Shown here in pieces: positions 24,800 through 35,929 of a stretch of DNA of 64,000 nt (position 1 is the first letter of the stretch; each line of letters starts with the position of its first letter). Source of the DNA: Verrucomicrobiales bacterium (lineage in GTDB: Bacteria > Verrucomicrobiota > Verrucomicrobiia > Verrucomicrobiales > DEV007); NCBI GenBank assembly GCA_030730365.1, contig JANQVJ010000040.1:110807-174806 (forward strand). The letters are read 5' to 3'. Below the pieces are notes generated by a model. The model made no database searches. It was not told the DNA's origin and was given only the letters and a program-made list of their open reading frames with translations. The translations under genes were made by a program, and so were the position numbers.

Positions 24800-26080
24800 T
24801 CACCGCATCCCCACCGCGCTCGTGACCATCGCGCCGCGCTCGTCGGTTACCGTCATCAGCCAGGTGTTGGCGTCGGCGGGGAGACCATCGGCGATGGCCT
24901 TGCCGTCTTCGATCCGGGTGGCGAGGCTTTTCCATTCGCGTTCCGAGCGCTTGCCGGTGGCGGAGGTGTAATACAGTTCCGCTTTCACCACTTTCGTTTT
25001 GGCTGTGAAGGCAACACTGACGGTCTCCGCGTGGAGGTTCATTCCCCCGACGGTCGGCAGTGGATCTCCGCCCTTGAGAATTGAATCCACAAAGATCCCG
25101 ATCTCCGCCGGAGCCCACCCCGGCTGGTGCCCGTGAGGCATGCGCGGTTGGATGCGGTAGGTGCGTGGTCCTTTTACGAGAGCGGTCGATTTCGTGTAGC
25201 TGTCCAGAGGGTAGTGGACATCGTGGGTGCCGTTGACCCAGAAGGTGGGCACGATACATTTGCCAAGGTGGCTGGAGGGGTCGTAGGCGGCGATCCAGTC
25301 GGCGCGCCTATCCCCGAGCTTGTCGATGGACGGTTTCTGGACTGACTCGCCCTCGTGGAGAAATCCGCACCCGTAGACGGGGACGGCGGCCTTGAACCTG
25401 TCGTCGAGTGAGGCGGCGAGGCAGGTCGTGTAACCACCCCAACTGATCCCCGTGACGGCGGTGCGTTCGGGGTCGACGCCCCGCATCTGGCGCAGGAGAG
25501 TGTGGGCTTTCATCACATTCGCGACGGCGTGGTAGGGCCAGTCGTCCTCGACGGAGCCTCCGATGCAATCGAACTTTTGTCCATGGCCGTGGTCGGGACC
25601 GCCGTCCGTAAGTCGTGTCCGGGTGGTCGGGTTATGTCCATGGTCGGAGATCTTTTCGTCTTTTTCATCGTATTTGGGCGCAGGCGGACGGTGCCCCGAG
25701 AGATCCATCGCGATGGCCGCGTAACCGCGCTTTGCCCAGAGCCAGACCCAATCGGAAAATGCGGTACCGCCGCCCCCGTGGATGAGGACGATCCCGGGAA
25801 AGGTCTCGCCTTCCTTTGCAAGGCCGAGGGTGACAGGTGAGGCGTAAAAAGCGAAGACCGAGGAAGGTTTGCCGCCGAATTTTTCACCTTCGTAAATGAG
25901 TGACTGGATTTTGGCCTGAGGATCCTCGACCCGGAAAGAGGGAATTTCGGACTGGAGTCGTTCGATGGGCCAGACTCCGGCGAGAGAGTCTTTCACGGGA
26001 TCGGCGGCGAAAGCGGGAGAGGACAAGGTGGCAGGGAGCCAGAGGCAGGCGAGGAGGGCACGGTGGATTGCAGTATTCAT
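24800..26080 (-). CDS. Exported alpha/beta hydrolase (prolyl-oligopeptidase / acetyl-xylan-esterase-like)
   Basis: A 426-residue secreted hydrolase. ATG 26080 gives a signal peptide (ALLACLWLPATLSSPAFAAD); the frame stays open 99 codons upstream without family character. The oxyanion region is LIHGGGGTAFSDW. The nucleophile elbow is VTGISWGGYTTC (Ser in GxSxGG). The acid is likely in WVNGTHDVHYPLD and the base in MPHGHQPGW. A C-terminal beta module (VSVAFTAKTKVVKAELYYTS) may bind ligand. The substrate is unknown; sugar-ester or peptide hydrolysis in the periplasm is inferred. Confidence 0.82.
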   Translation of the reverse strand: MNTAIHRALLACLWLPATLSSPAFAADPVKDSLAGVWPIERLQSEIPSFRVEDPQAKIQSLIYEGEKFGGKPSSVFAFYASPVTLGLAKEGETFPGIVLIHGGGGTAFSDWVWLWAKRGYAAIAMDLSGHRPPAPKYDEKDEKISDHGHNPTTRTRLTDGGPDHGHGQKFDCIGGSVEDDWPYHAVANVMKAHTLLRQMRGVDPERTAVTGISWGGYTTCLAASLDDRFKAAVPVYGCGFLHEGESVQKPSIDKLGDRRADWIAAYDPSSHLGKCIVPTFWVNGTHDVHYPLDSYTKSTALVKGPRTYRIQPRMPHGHQPGWAPAEIGIFVDSILKGGDPLPTVGGMNLHAETVSVAFTAKTKVVKAELYYTSATGKRSEREWKSLATRIEDGKAIADGLPADANTWLMTVTDERGAMVTSAVGMR

Positions 26081-26379
26081 TTTACTAGAAAGGCTCAAAA
26101 CAAGCCGTTGTGCCAGATTTTTCAGCGGGCGGCGAAATGTCCGTGTTGAAAGTGATGCCTCGAGGAGCCGGAAAAGGGCCTTCATCGGGTCGAATGAACG
26201 ATTTTTCTCCTGAATGGAACCCTCCCTGCTATCTCTGGTCGTGGCGGAGGCAGGAGGCCTTGCCGCTGAACCGATTGCATTTATCCAGAACGAACTTATC
26301 AACCCTCGGGGCGAATTTCTGTCCTGATACCCCATTCTACCTGAACGGGACGCCGAAACCCACGTAAAAAACTTCAACT

Positions 26380-28830
26380 ATGGAAATTTCCGATGAAAAA
26401 CGCCGCGAGATCGAGACCCTCAAAGAGGAGATCCTGAACCACCTCGTCCGCGACCAGGCCCATGACGCCGAGACTGCTACCCGGGGCGACTGGTGGCGTG
26501 CCGTCAGTCTCACCGCTCGCGGGCGCATGATGGAGCTCGCCTGCGACGTTCGCAAAACCCGGAATCTGCGCAACGTAAAACGCGCTTATTACCTTTCTCT
26601 CGAATACCTCATGGGACGTCTCCTCGTGAACAACCTGGTCAACCTCCTCATGCTCGATGAGTGCCGCATCGCTCTCGCCGAACTGGGTCAGGACCTCGAG
26701 GATATTGTCGAAGAAGGGCCCGATCTTGGGCTCGGCAATGGCGGCCTCGGTCGACTCGCGGCCTGCTTCATGGACTCGCTTGCGACCCTCGATTACCCTG
26801 CGGTCGGTTACGGGATCAACTACGAGTTCGGGCTTTTCCGGCAGAAATTCATCGACGGGCAGCAGGCTGAGTCGCCCGACGAGTGGCGTCGTTTCGGGAG
26901 CCCGTGGCAGATCTGCCGGCCCGAGTATGCGGTCGAGGTCCCGCTTTTTGGTCAAGTCGAGATGCAGTTCGACGAGCTCGGGCATGGTCGTCCGGTCTGG
27001 ACCGGGACGCGCTCCATCCTCGGAGTACCGTGGGATCTCGCGGCGGTCGGCTACGGCGGGAAGTCGGTGAACTACCTGCGACTCTGGGAGAGCAAGGCCT
27101 CGCGCGATTTCGATCTCGATATCTTCAACCGCGGCGGCTACGTCGAGGCCGTGCGCGAGAAATCGATGAGCGAGTCGGTCTCCAAAGTTCTTTACCCGAA
27201 CGACTCGACCGAGGCCGGAAAAGAGCTCCGTCTCGTGCAGCAGTATTTCTTCGTGACCTGCTCATTGCGCGACATCGTGCGCCGCTATCGGACCTACAAT
27301 GACACCTGGGACAATCTCCCTGACAAGGCCGCGATCCAGCTCAACGACACGCATCCGTCCATCGCCGTGGCTGAGCTGATGCGTCTCCTCGTCGATGATG
27401 AGAATGTGGAGTGGGATAAGGCCTGGGGGATCTGTCAGAAGACCTTCGCCTATACGAATCATACCCTCCTCCCCGAAGCGCTCGAGAAGTGGAGCGTGCC
27501 GCTCTTTGAAAGAGTGCTGCCCCGCCATCTCCAGATCATCTACGAGATTAACCGCCGTTTCCTCGACGAGCACGTCGCGAAAAAGTGGCCGGGTGATAAT
27601 AGTAAGCTCGCGGCGATGTCCATCATCGAAGAAGGTTCGCCGAAGATGATCCGCATGGCCTACCTCTCCGTCGTCGGCAGTCACACGACCAATGGTGTCG
27701 CAGCCCTCCATACCGACCTGCTGAAGCGCCATCTTCTCAAAGATTTCTACGAGCTCTTCCCCGGCCGTTTCCAGAACAAGACCAACGGGATTACCCCTCG
27801 TCGCTGGCTCAAGGCGTGTAATCTCGAGCTCTCGGCTTTGATCGACCGCTCCATCGGGACGGAGTGGCCCGCGAATCTTGACCTGCTCCGCGGACTCGAG
27901 GCCTTCGCCGATGATCCGTCCTTTCAGGCCGAGTTCATGGCGATCAAATTCCGCAACAAGCAGCGTCTCGCCAAGCTCATCGAGAACCGATGTGGCATCA
28001 CTGTCGATCCGTCGGCACTCTTCGATGTGCAGATCAAGCGGCTCCACGAGTACAAACGACAGCATCTCAATCTGCTGAACATCCTCATGCAGTATCGACG
28101 GCTCCTCCAGAATCCCCAGCTCGATGTCGTGCCGCGCGTGTTTGTCTTCGGGGCAAAGGCGGCACCCGGCTATGTCCTTGCGAAGGAGATCATTCACGCG
28201 ATCAACGCGATCGGCGAGGTCATCAATAATGACGAGCGTATCGGCGGAAAGCTGAAAGTGGCGTTCATCCCGAACTACGGCGTCACCGCCGCCGAGATCA
28301 TCATCCCGGCAGCGGACCTCTCCGAGCAGATCTCCACGGCGGGCAAAGAAGCCTCGGGCACAGGGAACATGAAGCTCGCCCTCAACGGCGCGCTCACCAT
28401 CGGGACTCTTGACGGAGCCAACGTTGAAATTAAGGAAGAGGTGGGCGATGAGAACATCTTCATTTTCGGACTCACCGTCGAAGAGGTGGATGGTCTCCTC
28501 GCGAATGGTTATTGCTCCGTCGATCAGTATTGGGCCGATGAAGAGTTGAAGGAAGTGATCGACTGGCTCTGCTCGGCGACCTTCGCGCCGAAGGGATCCT
28601 TCGACACGATTCGCCGCAGTCTCCTGGATGGAGGCGATCCATATCTCGTGCTTGCGGATTTCCGCTCCTATGTCGAGGCACAGGCGCAGGTCGATGAGGC
28701 TTACCGCGATCCGCAGCGGTGGGCGAAAATGGCGATTCTCAACACCGCGCGGGTTGGCAAATTCTCCAGTGACCGCACCATCCACGAGTATGCTCGGGAC
28801 ATTTGGCGGTTGTCACCCGTCCATGTTTAG
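26380..28830 (+). CDS. glgP: Glycogen/starch phosphorylase
   Basis: An 816-residue GT35 enzyme that releases glucose-1-phosphate from alpha-1,4-glucan. Key stretches: [69 protein letters not shown] and the PLP-lysine K665 in [20 protein letters not shown]. Length is normal for bacterial enzymes. It starts the + strand run continuing to carB. The 299 bp upstream hold no gene. Confidence 0.97.
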   Translation: MEISDEKRREIETLKEEILNHLVRDQAHDAETATRGDWWRAVSLTARGRMMELACDVRKTRNLRNVKRAYYLSLEYLMGRLLVNNLVNLLMLDECRIALAELGQDLEDIVEEGPDLGLGNGGLGRLAACFMDSLATLDYPAVGYGINYEFGLFRQKFIDGQQAESPDEWRRFGSPWQICRPEYAVEVPLFGQVEMQFDELGHGRPVWTGTRSILGVPWDLAAVGYGGKSVNYLRLWESKASRDFDLDIFNRGGYVEAVREKSMSESVSKVLYPNDSTEAGKELRLVQQYFFVTCSLRDIVRRYRTYNDTWDNLPDKAAIQLNDTHPSIAVAELMRLLVDDENVEWDKAWGICQKTFAYTNHTLLPEALEKWSVPLFERVLPRHLQIIYEINRRFLDEHVAKKWPGDNSKLAAMSIIEEGSPKMIRMAYLSVVGSHTTNGVAALHTDLLKRHLLKDFYELFPGRFQNKTNGITPRRWLKACNLELSALIDRSIGTEWPANLDLLRGLEAFADDPSFQAEFMAIKFRNKQRLAKLIENRCGITVDPSALFDVQIKRLHEYKRQHLNLLNILMQYRRLLQNPQLDVVPRVFVFGAKAAPGYVLAKEIIHAINAIGEVINNDERIGGKLKVAFIPNYGVTAAEIIIPAADLSEQISTAGKEASGTGNMKLALNGALTIGTLDGANVEIKEEVGDENIFIFGLTVEEVDGLLANGYCSVDQYWADEELKEVIDWLCSATFAPKGSFDTIRRSLLDGGDPYLVLADFRSYVEAQAQVDEAYRDPQRWAKMAILNTARVGKFSSDRTIHEYARDIWRLSPVHV

Positions 28831-28846
28831 GCGAGCGGTTCTCTGA

Positions 28847-29692
28847 ATGGACGAACTGGCCGCCAAGCAGGTGCTGCTTGATTTTGAATTGATTACCCTC
28901 ATCGCGATGGCGCTTGGGGTCGCTTTTTATGTCCTCCTCCGTCGTATGCGGAGGCAGGGGGAGTCACTCGAGCTGATCGACTACGACATGTTCGACCTCG
29001 TCCTCATGTTCTTCCCGGCGATTCTTTTTCTGATGAATCCTATTGTCGAAGCGGTCATGGCCGCGTCGGGGACCGCGAAGCCGGTCGAGCCGCCGAAGAA
29101 CGACCTATTAAGCATCTTCGTAAACATCGGCTACTTCGCTTTCGTGGGGATCATGACCTGCGGCATCATCGAGTGGATCCGCAATCGTCGCGTAGTTGAT
29201 CTCTTCGGCCTGCGCGAACTCAGTTTCCCTAAGATCGTCGTCATCTCCATCCTCGGTGGCGTTGCTTCGCTGCTGATCTGCGCCTGGGCGGTGGGAGAAA
29301 TCTCCAATTCGTATCTCGAGGGGATCTTTGGCGATCTCAAGGTGCAGGAGCCCGTGAGGATGTTTCAGGAATCAAAATCCATCGCGCACTTCTCTCTCTC
29401 CATTCTCATGGCCTGCATCGCTGCGCCAGTGGTCGAGGAGTTCCTCTTTCGCGGTTACATGTACGGAACCCTGCGACGGCTCACGAATCCCGTCTTCGCC
29501 GCCGTCATCATCGGCGGGCTCTTCGCGGTGGTGCACGGGAATCTCCCCGCCCTGCTCCCGCTCTGGGTTTTTTCCATCCTCCTCTGTCTCGCCTACGAGT
29601 TTACCCGTTGCCTCTGGGTGCCGGTGGGGATGCACGTCTTTTTCAACGCCGCTAATATCGTCCTGATGCTGATGCCTGAATCGGCGGAATAA
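28847..29692 (+). CDS. CPBP-family intramembrane metalloprotease (CAAX-protease/bacteriocin-processing type)
   Basis: A 281-residue protein with about seven hydrophobic segments. The Abi/CPBP motifs are intact: E197-E198-FLFRG (VVEEFLFRGYMYGTL), the following FAVVHG with a metal His, and GMHVFFNAAN with His and Asn. CPBP proteins cleave prenylated or other substrates within the membrane, or act as scaffolds; the substrate here is unknown. It starts 16 bp after glgP. Confidence 0.88.
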   Translation: MDELAAKQVLLDFELITLIAMALGVAFYVLLRRMRRQGESLELIDYDMFDLVLMFFPAILFLMNPIVEAVMAASGTAKPVEPPKNDLLSIFVNIGYFAFVGIMTCGIIEWIRNRRVVDLFGLRELSFPKIVVISILGGVASLLICAWAVGEISNSYLEGIFGDLKVQEPVRMFQESKSIAHFSLSILMACIAAPVVEEFLFRGYMYGTLRRLTNPVFAAVIIGGLFAVVHGNLPALLPLWVFSILLCLAYEFTRCLWVPVGMHVFFNAANIVLMLMPESAE

Positions 29693-29699
29693 AATCGCC

Positions 29700-30608
29700 A
29701 TGGCCGAAGAACAAATGACGCAGCGACTCGGGGACCTCGGCGAAGAAGCGGTCGTCGCTCATCTCATCGGCCTTATTCCGCCGGACGCGACTCTCATCGC
29801 CGGGCCCGGAGATGACTGCGCTGTTGTCCCGATGAGCAACGGCTTGTGGCAACTGCTGAAAACGGATTGTCTCGTCGAAGGCGTCCATTTTCTACCCGGG
29901 ACGGCCCCCTCGCTCGTCGGGCGCAAGGCGATGAACCGGGTCATCAGTGATATCGCGGCGATGGGCGGCGAACCGCAACACGCCCTCGTCACTCTCACTG
30001 TCGATGCAGATCGCGAGCTCGGGGAAGTCGAGGGCTGGTACCGCGGTATACTAGAGGCTGCGGGCGCCGCCGGATGCGGCATCGTCGGAGGCGAGACTTC
30101 CCGTCTTCCGGAAAAAGGCGCCGTGATCTCCATCGCGATGACCGGTCTCGTCGCGCCGCAGCATTGTGTCCTCCGCAGCGGCGCTGCCCCCGGCGATATT
30201 ATTGCCGTGACCGGACGACTCGGCGGATCATTTTCGAGCGGGCGGCATCTCACCTTTACCCCCCGGCTGAATGAGGCCCGCTGGCTCGTCGAGCACGCCC
30301 GGCCCAGTGCGATGATGGATCTCAGCGATGGGCTCGGATCCGACTTGCCGCGATTAGCTCGCGCCAGCGGCAGAGGCTACAGGGTCGAGGCATCGAGCGT
30401 CCCCTGTTACCCCGGCATCAGCGTCGAGCAGGCCATCAGGGAAGGCGAGGACTACGAGCTGCTCCTGACCTTTTCCCCGACGTCCTTTTCATCTCTCCTC
30501 GGGCGGTGGGAGGCGGTCTTTCACGATACCCCGATCACCGCGATCGGAGAAATCACCGATGAGACGGCCGAACCGCTCGCGCGCGGGTGGGAGCACTACC
30601 GAAAATGA
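29700..30608 (+). CDS. thiL: Thiamine-monophosphate kinase
   Basis: A 302-residue enzyme that phosphorylates thiamine monophosphate to thiamine diphosphate, the cofactor of Dxs among others. Motifs: IAGPGDDCAVV, LLKTDCLVEGVHF, GRKAMNRVISDIAAMGG, GGETSRLPEKGAVISIAMTG, MMDLSDGLGSDL and EGEDYELLLTF. It is slightly short for the family (about 310-330). The end overlaps the tsaE start (ATGA), so thiL-tsaE-tsaB is a coupled operon. Confidence 0.94.
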   Translation: MAEEQMTQRLGDLGEEAVVAHLIGLIPPDATLIAGPGDDCAVVPMSNGLWQLLKTDCLVEGVHFLPGTAPSLVGRKAMNRVISDIAAMGGEPQHALVTLTVDADRELGEVEGWYRGILEAAGAAGCGIVGGETSRLPEKGAVISIAMTGLVAPQHCVLRSGAAPGDIIAVTGRLGGSFSSGRHLTFTPRLNEARWLVEHARPSAMMDLSDGLGSDLPRLARASGRGYRVEASSVPCYPGISVEQAIREGEDYELLLTFSPTSFSSLLGRWEAVFHDTPITAIGEITDETAEPLARGWEHYRK

Positions 30609-31027
30609 GTGAGCCTTTTGCCATCACGACAAATTCCGCCGAAGAGATGATCGCCGCGGGGGAGCGGTTCGCCGCGAAATTGCGGGCCGGCGATGTCGTC
30701 GCGCTCAATGGTGATCTAGGGGCGGGCAAGACTCATTTTTCCAAAGGACTCGTCGCTGGTCTCGGGGCGGACGAGGACGTCACCAGTCCAACCTTTCCCC
30801 TTGTGCAGGAGTATCTCTCGGGGCGCATTTCCATTTATCACTTTGATTTTTACCGGCTCGAATCGACCGCTGAACTTATCTCACTGGGGTGGGATGACTA
30901 CCTCGACGAAGGCGGAATCATCCTCGCCGAATGGGCCGACAAGTTCCCCGAAGTCCTCCCTGACACTACGATCCGGCTTGATTTCGTGATCGAAGGGGCC
31001 GGCCGCCACAGCGTGAAAATCCGATGA
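30605..31027 (+). CDS. tsaE: tRNA threonylcarbamoyladenosine biosynthesis ATPase TsaE
   Basis: A 140-residue P-loop ATPase needed for the t6A modification of ANN-decoding tRNAs with TsaB and TsaD. Walker A is NGDLGAGKTHFSKGL; then SPTFPLVQEYLSG, HFDFYRLES and ILAEWADKFPE follow as in all TsaE. ATG 30605 is chosen because it overlaps the thiL stop by 4 bp. tsaB follows with another 4-bp overlap, so the two t6A genes are translationally coupled. Confidence 0.95.
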   Translation: MSEPFAITTNSAEEMIAAGERFAAKLRAGDVVALNGDLGAGKTHFSKGLVAGLGADEDVTSPTFPLVQEYLSGRISIYHFDFYRLESTAELISLGWDDYLDEGGIILAEWADKFPEVLPDTTIRLDFVIEGAGRHSVKIR

Positions 31028-31647
31028 TCCTCGCCCTCGAAACATCCACCCGGGATGCCTCCCTTGCGGTGCGGGATCGCGCAACGGGCGCCCTCGTCCA
31101 CGAGTCTGTCTTCACGACCGAGCGAGCGCACAACGCCGTCATCTTCGGTCCGGTCGAGACGATCGTAAAGGAGTACCGCGACCGCCTCACTGGCATCGTC
31201 GTCGGGCTCGGTCCCGGTTCCTATGGTGGGGTCCGTGTCGGCATCGCGGTGGCAAACGGGCTCAGCATCGCAATGGGACTGCCTCTCGCGGGACGATCCT
31301 CGCTCGAGGCGTGGGACACGGAGTCGGATTCCTACCTCGTCATCGGGGACGCGCGGCGCGGGACTTTTTTTGTCGCCGAAGTGCTCGATCGTCAGTTGCA
31401 GAACGAACCCGCCCTGATCGACGCGGCAGAGATCAACGCTTATCTGGCGCCTCTGCGCGAGAGAGGGCTGTATCTTTACACGCCCGATCCAAAAGTGACC
31501 ATGATCCTGCCGGATGCGCGGCTCTCTTTCCCGTCTGCGGCGAGGCTGGCAGTTCTCTTTGGCGACGGGGATTTTGAGAGCGGGACGGTCGTCCTCGAGC
31601 CCCACTATTTGCGAGCGCCTTTTATTACGATGCCAAAGGCGAAGTGA
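31024..31647 (+). CDS. tsaB: tRNA threonylcarbamoyladenosine biosynthesis protein TsaB
   Basis: A 207-residue ASKHA-fold partner of TsaD. It shows MILALETSTRDASLAV, the turn GLGPGSYGGVRVGIAVANGLS and a short C-terminal lobe (VLEPHYLRAP), as in TsaB rather than the longer TsaD. In most family members the GPGS(F/Y)TG motif has Thr; here it reads GPGSYGG, a small deviation. It is the last gene of the thiL-tsaE-tsaB group. Confidence 0.92.
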   Translation: MILALETSTRDASLAVRDRATGALVHESVFTTERAHNAVIFGPVETIVKEYRDRLTGIVVGLGPGSYGGVRVGIAVANGLSIAMGLPLAGRSSLEAWDTESDSYLVIGDARRGTFFVAEVLDRQLQNEPALIDAAEINAYLAPLRERGLYLYTPDPKVTMILPDARLSFPSAARLAVLFGDGDFESGTVVLEPHYLRAPFITMPKAK

Positions 31648-32081
31648 GGGGGCGGGGGAACGCCTCGTCGCGGAGAGGAAGGCGACGGCATCGTCGCCTT
31701 CGAGGCCCCGACATGCCGCTTGCCCCTAAGCTTCGCTGTCCCGGTATCGATAGCGCCATACCGGTGGAGCGGCAGACATGACCCCTCGCGCTACTCCATG
31801 CACCGATCCTGCCGTGACGGGAAGGAGTCATCCGCGTGAGTGATTTGACCCTTTGCGGGCGAGATGTCATATTTTGTTAAATTGGGAACAGTATTGCTAT
31901 TGATTATCCAGTGGGGAAAAATCAAGTTTCCCGCGCAACTAATTGCCGGAGGGAGGCCCGTTGCGGGGCGAAGACCTTGAGGAGGAGGTCATTCGGGCGA
32001 TTCATCGGGTGAAAAACAGGTTTCGCGATTGCGATTTCCCTCGCCTCATGCAAGGGGTGACAGATTTTAGCTTTCTGGGAA
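31648..32081. other. 434-bp intergenic region before carB with hairpins
   Basis: No convincing gene. It holds the perfect stem-loop at 31678-31701 and a second inverted repeat, CCGGTAT...ATACCGG, near 31740-31763. An AT-rich stretch at about 31868-31925 is the likeliest carB promoter zone. I saw no PyrR-type or other known riboregulator. Confidence 0.5.
31678..31701 (+). other. Perfect 10-bp stem-loop after tsaB, no T-run
   Basis: GAAGGCGACG and CGTCGCCTTC flank a GCAT loop with no mismatch, 31 bp after the tsaB stop. A T-run is absent, so it may stabilise the mRNA 3' end or assist Rho-dependent termination rather than act as an intrinsic terminator. Confidence 0.7.
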
Positions 32082-35000
32082 ATGCCGCGAGACACATCGA
32101 TTCAAAAAATTCTACTGATCGGTTCAGGGCCCATCGTCATCGGACAGGGTTGCGAGTTTGACTATTCGGGCGTTCAGGCCTGCAAGGCGCTGCGCGAAGA
32201 GGGATACTCTGTCATCCTCGTGAACTCGAACCCGGCCACGATCATGACCGATCCCGAGTTCGCGGACCGCACCTACATCGAGCCCATCACTGCTGCGGTG
32301 GTCGAGAAGATCATCGAAAAGGAAAAGCCCGACGCGCTCCTTCCCACGCTGGGAGGTCAGACCGCTCTCAACACGGCCATGGAGCTGGTGCGCTCGGGCT
32401 TTCTGGAAAAGGCGGGCGTCCGTCTTATCGGTGCGAATGCCGAGGCGATCGAGAAAGGGGAGGACAGACTTCTTTTCAAAGAGGCGATGATTCGCATCGG
32501 CCTCGACATGCCACACTCGGGCGTCGCCCACACCCTCGAGGAAGCGCATGCCATTGCCCTTGAGATCGGCTCTTTTCCTCTCATCATCCGTCCGGCCTAC
32601 ACCCTCGGCGGTAGCGGCGGCGGGATCGCCTACAACCGCGAAGAATTCGAAACCATTGTCGCCCGCGGGCTCGATCTTTCCCCCGTGACCGAAGTCCTCG
32701 TCGAGGAATCGCTCCTCGGATGGAAGGAATATGAGATGGAGGTCATGCGCGACAAGGCCGACAACTGCGTCATCATCTGCTCGATCGAGAACCTCGATCC
32801 CATGGGCGTGCACACGGGTGACTCTATCACCGTGGCCCCGGCGCAGACCCTGACAGATCGCGAATACCAGATCATGCGCGACGCCTCTTTTGCCGTTATC
32901 CGCGAGATCGGAGTCGAGACGGGGGGGTCAAATATTCAGTTTTCCATCAATCCGGACAACGGTCGTATGATCGTCATCGAGATGAACCCGCGTGTCTCGC
33001 GCAGCTCGGCCCTCGCCTCGAAAGCGACCGGATTCCCCATCGCGAAGATCGCCGCCAAGCTCGCGGTCGGCTACACCCTCGACGAGATCCGCAACGACAT
33101 CACCCGCGAGACCCCGGCGAGCTTCGAGCCCACGATCGATTATGTGGTGACGAAGTTGCCGCGCTTCACCTTCGAGAAATTCCCGGGCGCCAACGAGACG
33201 CTCACCACGCAGATGAAGTCGGTTGGTGAAGCCATGGCGATCGGCCGGACTTTCAAGGAGAGCCTGCAAAAGGCTCTGCGTAGTCTTGAGATCAAACGCT
33301 TCGGTCTCATCGGAGACGGCGCCGACGTCCAAGTAGACGACGAGACCCTCACCACCAAGCTCAGTGTGCCGAACGCCGAGCGCATTTTCTACCTCGCCCA
33401 GGCCTTCGCGCGCGGGTGGGAAATCGAGAAGGTCTTTTCTCTCACGAAGATCGACCGCTGGTTCCTGCGTCAGATCGAGGAGATCGTGAAAGAGCAGCAG
33501 CAACTCGCCTCCACGGACCTCCGCAAGGCGAAGAAACTCGGCTTTTCCGATCGCCAAATCGCGATTTCCAAAGGCATCACCGAGGCTGCGGTCCGTGCCG
33601 AACGCAAGGCAGCCGGAGTCATCCCGACCTACCGCCTCGTCGACACCTGTGCGGCGGAGTTCGAGGCCTTCACGCCCTACTACTATTCCACCTACGGAAT
33701 CGAGGACGAAGTCCGCGAGAGTGATCGCAAGAAGGTCATCATCCTCGGTGGCGGTCCGAACCGCATCGGGCAGGGGATCGAGTTTGATTACTGCTGTGTC
33801 CACGCCAGCTTCGCGCTGCGCGAACTCGGCTTCGAGACGATCATGGTCAACTCGAATCCCGAGACCGTCTCAACCGACTACGACACTTCGGATAAACTTT
33901 ATTTCGAGCCTCTCACCCTCGAAGATGTGCTCAACATCTACGAACGTGAGAATCACGATGACCAGGTCCTCGGGGTCATCGTGCAGTTCGGCGGCCAGAC
34001 CCCGCTGAACCTCGCCAAAGGCCTTGAGGAAAACGGCGTCCGTATCATCGGCACCTCGCCCAAGAGCATCGAGCTCGCCGAGGACCGCAAAATGTTCGCC
34101 AAACTTCTCGATGACCTCGGTCTGCACCAGGCCCCCAGTGGCACCGCGACCTGCCTTGAAGAGGCCCTCGCCATCACCGCGGTGATCGGCTACCCCAGCC
34201 TGGTGCGTCCGAGTTTCGTCCTCGGCGGTCGCGCCATGCAGATCGTTTACAGCGACGCCGAGCTGACCCATTACATGCGGAACGCAGTCGATGCCACGCC
34301 CGACCGTCCCGTTCTCGTCGATCGCTTCCTCGAAGACGCGACCGAGGTCGATGTCGATTGCATCAGTGACGGCGAGACCACCGTGATCGGTGCAATCATG
34401 GAGCACATCGAGGAAGCCGGGATCCACTCGGGCGACTCGGCCTGTGTCATCCCGCCCTTCTCTCTCAGTGCCGCGATGCAGGATCGCATCCGCGACGCTG
34501 CCAAGAAACTCGCCGTTGCCCTCGAGGTGCGCGGACTCATGAACATGCAGCTCGCCGTGAAAGGCGACGACCTCTATGTCATCGAGGTCAATCCTCGCGC
34601 CAGCCGCACCGCGCCTTTCGTCAGCAAGGCTATCGGCGTGCCGCTTCCGAAACTTGCCGCCAAGATCATGGCCGGGAAGACTCTCAAAGAACTCGGATTC
34701 ACCGAGGAAGTGCATCCGGCCCATTACAGCGTGAAGGAGGCGGTTTTCCCCTTTAGCAAGTTCACCGGCGTCGACATCATCCTCGGCCCCGAGATGAAGA
34801 GCACCGGCGAAGTCATGGGCATCGACGCGGACTTCGGACTCGCCTTTGCCAAGAGCCAGATGGCCGCCGGAGGAACGCTCCCGACTCAGGGTAATGTTTT
34901 CATCAGTGTCAAAGAAACCGATAGGCCCAACGTCGTCCGTCTCGCGAGAGGATACGCCGAACTGGGCTTTACGATCTTTGCGACGAGTGGAACCGGCAGC

Positions 35001-35288
35001 GAGATCAGCGCTGCCGGCATCGAGGTGAACATTCTCCCCAAGCTCGCGAGTGGCCAGCGACCCAACGTCATCGACCTGATGAAAAATGAAGACATGGCGC
35101 TCATCATCAACACTCCCAGCGGCAAAAACCCGCGGGCCGACGAGGTCAAGATCCGCACCGCCGCGATGCAGAACCGCATCCCCATCATGACGACCCTGCG
35201 CGGCGCCGACGCCGCCTTGCGAGCGATCAAGTCCTTGCAGGGTAGTAAAGTGGAAGTGCGGGCGTTGCAGGAGTATCACTCGATCTGA
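32082..35288 (+). CDS. carB: Carbamoyl-phosphate synthase large subunit
   Basis: A 1068-residue enzyme that makes carbamoyl phosphate for arginine and pyrimidine synthesis. It has two ATP-grasp halves: the first from [25 protein letters not shown], the second from [52 protein letters not shown] and the second-half equivalent [18 protein letters not shown] bind metal-ATP. The allosteric MGS-like domain ends the protein ([32 protein letters not shown]). The small subunit carA is not in this window. Confidence 0.97.
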   Translation: MPRDTSIQKILLIGSGPIVIGQGCEFDYSGVQACKALREEGYSVILVNSNPATIMTDPEFADRTYIEPITAAVVEKIIEKEKPDALLPTLGGQTALNTAMELVRSGFLEKAGVRLIGANAEAIEKGEDRLLFKEAMIRIGLDMPHSGVAHTLEEAHAIALEIGSFPLIIRPAYTLGGSGGGIAYNREEFETIVARGLDLSPVTEVLVEESLLGWKEYEMEVMRDKADNCVIICSIENLDPMGVHTGDSITVAPAQTLTDREYQIMRDASFAVIREIGVETGGSNIQFSINPDNGRMIVIEMNPRVSRSSALASKATGFPIAKIAAKLAVGYTLDEIRNDITRETPASFEPTIDYVVTKLPRFTFEKFPGANETLTTQMKSVGEAMAIGRTFKESLQKALRSLEIKRFGLIGDGADVQVDDETLTTKLSVPNAERIFYLAQAFARGWEIEKVFSLTKIDRWFLRQIEEIVKEQQQLASTDLRKAKKLGFSDRQIAISKGITEAAVRAERKAAGVIPTYRLVDTCAAEFEAFTPYYYSTYGIEDEVRESDRKKVIILGGGPNRIGQGIEFDYCCVHASFALRELGFETIMVNSNPETVSTDYDTSDKLYFEPLTLEDVLNIYERENHDDQVLGVIVQFGGQTPLNLAKGLEENGVRIIGTSPKSIELAEDRKMFAKLLDDLGLHQAPSGTATCLEEALAITAVIGYPSLVRPSFVLGGRAMQIVYSDAELTHYMRNAVDATPDRPVLVDRFLEDATEVDVDCISDGETTVIGAIMEHIEEAGIHSGDSACVIPPFSLSAAMQDRIRDAAKKLAVALEVRGLMNMQLAVKGDDLYVIEVNPRASRTAPFVSKAIGVPLPKLAAKIMAGKTLKELGFTEEVHPAHYSVKEAVFPFSKFTGVDIILGPEMKSTGEVMGIDADFGLAFAKSQMAAGGTLPTQGNVFISVKETDRPNVVRLARGYAELGFTIFATSGTGSEISAAGIEVNILPKLASGQRPNVIDLMKNEDMALIINTPSGKNPRADEVKIRTAAMQNRIPIMTTLRGADAALRAIKSLQGSKVEVRALQEYHSI

Positions 35289-35392
35289 GGGGCGGTCGGT
35301 TTGCCGTAAAAGAGGAATTTTTCAGGAAGAAGATTTTTCCCCTTGGATTCTGCCTTTTGCGGCGTAGGGTAAATGTGTTCAAACGATTACTT

Positions 35393-35812
35393 ATGTTTTG
35401 CGATCAAAGCGAATCTGAAGACGGGAGGTGGTCGGGGCTCGAGGGCTTCGAAGAGGTGACGTCGTCAGGCTCATCCGGACACCGCGGTGTTACACCTCAT
35501 CCGGCAGAATCGGCCGAATCTGTTAAAGAGGGTGCGTCCGGGACGGCCCACGCCCTCATCCATCGTGGCTACGAGCGCGAGTTGATTCAGAGCGTTTGGG
35601 AATTTGCCGAAATCGTCCCGGGAAATGATCCCGAGATCTGGCGCAAGGATGAGTTCGGTGACTGGATTTACCGCTTCGATTACGGACGTCGCTCGTCCGA
35701 ACTCGGCTGGGAGATTTTCGATCCCGGTGTCGGTCGCCACGCCCAGGGCGTCTACGCGATGCGACCGATGCAGTGGCAGAGCTACATCCGCCAATACGAG
35801 ACCTTCGCTTGA
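35393..35812 (+). CDS. Hypothetical protein with HNH-like motif lacking the catalytic Asp-His
   Basis: About 139 residues from ATG 35393; a TTG at 35357 would add 12. The first 70 residues are low in conservation features. The C-terminal 65 read like the core of a small HNH-type family: NDPEIWRKDEFGDWIYRFDYG, SSELGWEIFDP, then YAMRPMQWQSYI, matching the pattern W.kD.fGawI...YG...S.yGWeiDHi...LqPmhW..N. The usual DH after GWEI is FD here, so endonuclease chemistry is doubtful. Identification is by pattern only. Confidence 0.55.
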   Translation: MFCDQSESEDGRWSGLEGFEEVTSSGSSGHRGVTPHPAESAESVKEGASGTAHALIHRGYERELIQSVWEFAEIVPGNDPEIWRKDEFGDWIYRFDYGRRSSELGWEIFDPGVGRHAQGVYAMRPMQWQSYIRQYETFA

Positions 35813-35929
35813 GCGAATTGCTCCGCACTGCCTCCGCGACCGACAGACTGCTGGGCCGACGGGGGAATGTTGGTAAATTCCGCTACGGAAGGGATTGCCC
35901 TCTGAAGCTTTCTCGCCCGGCATCGTTCC

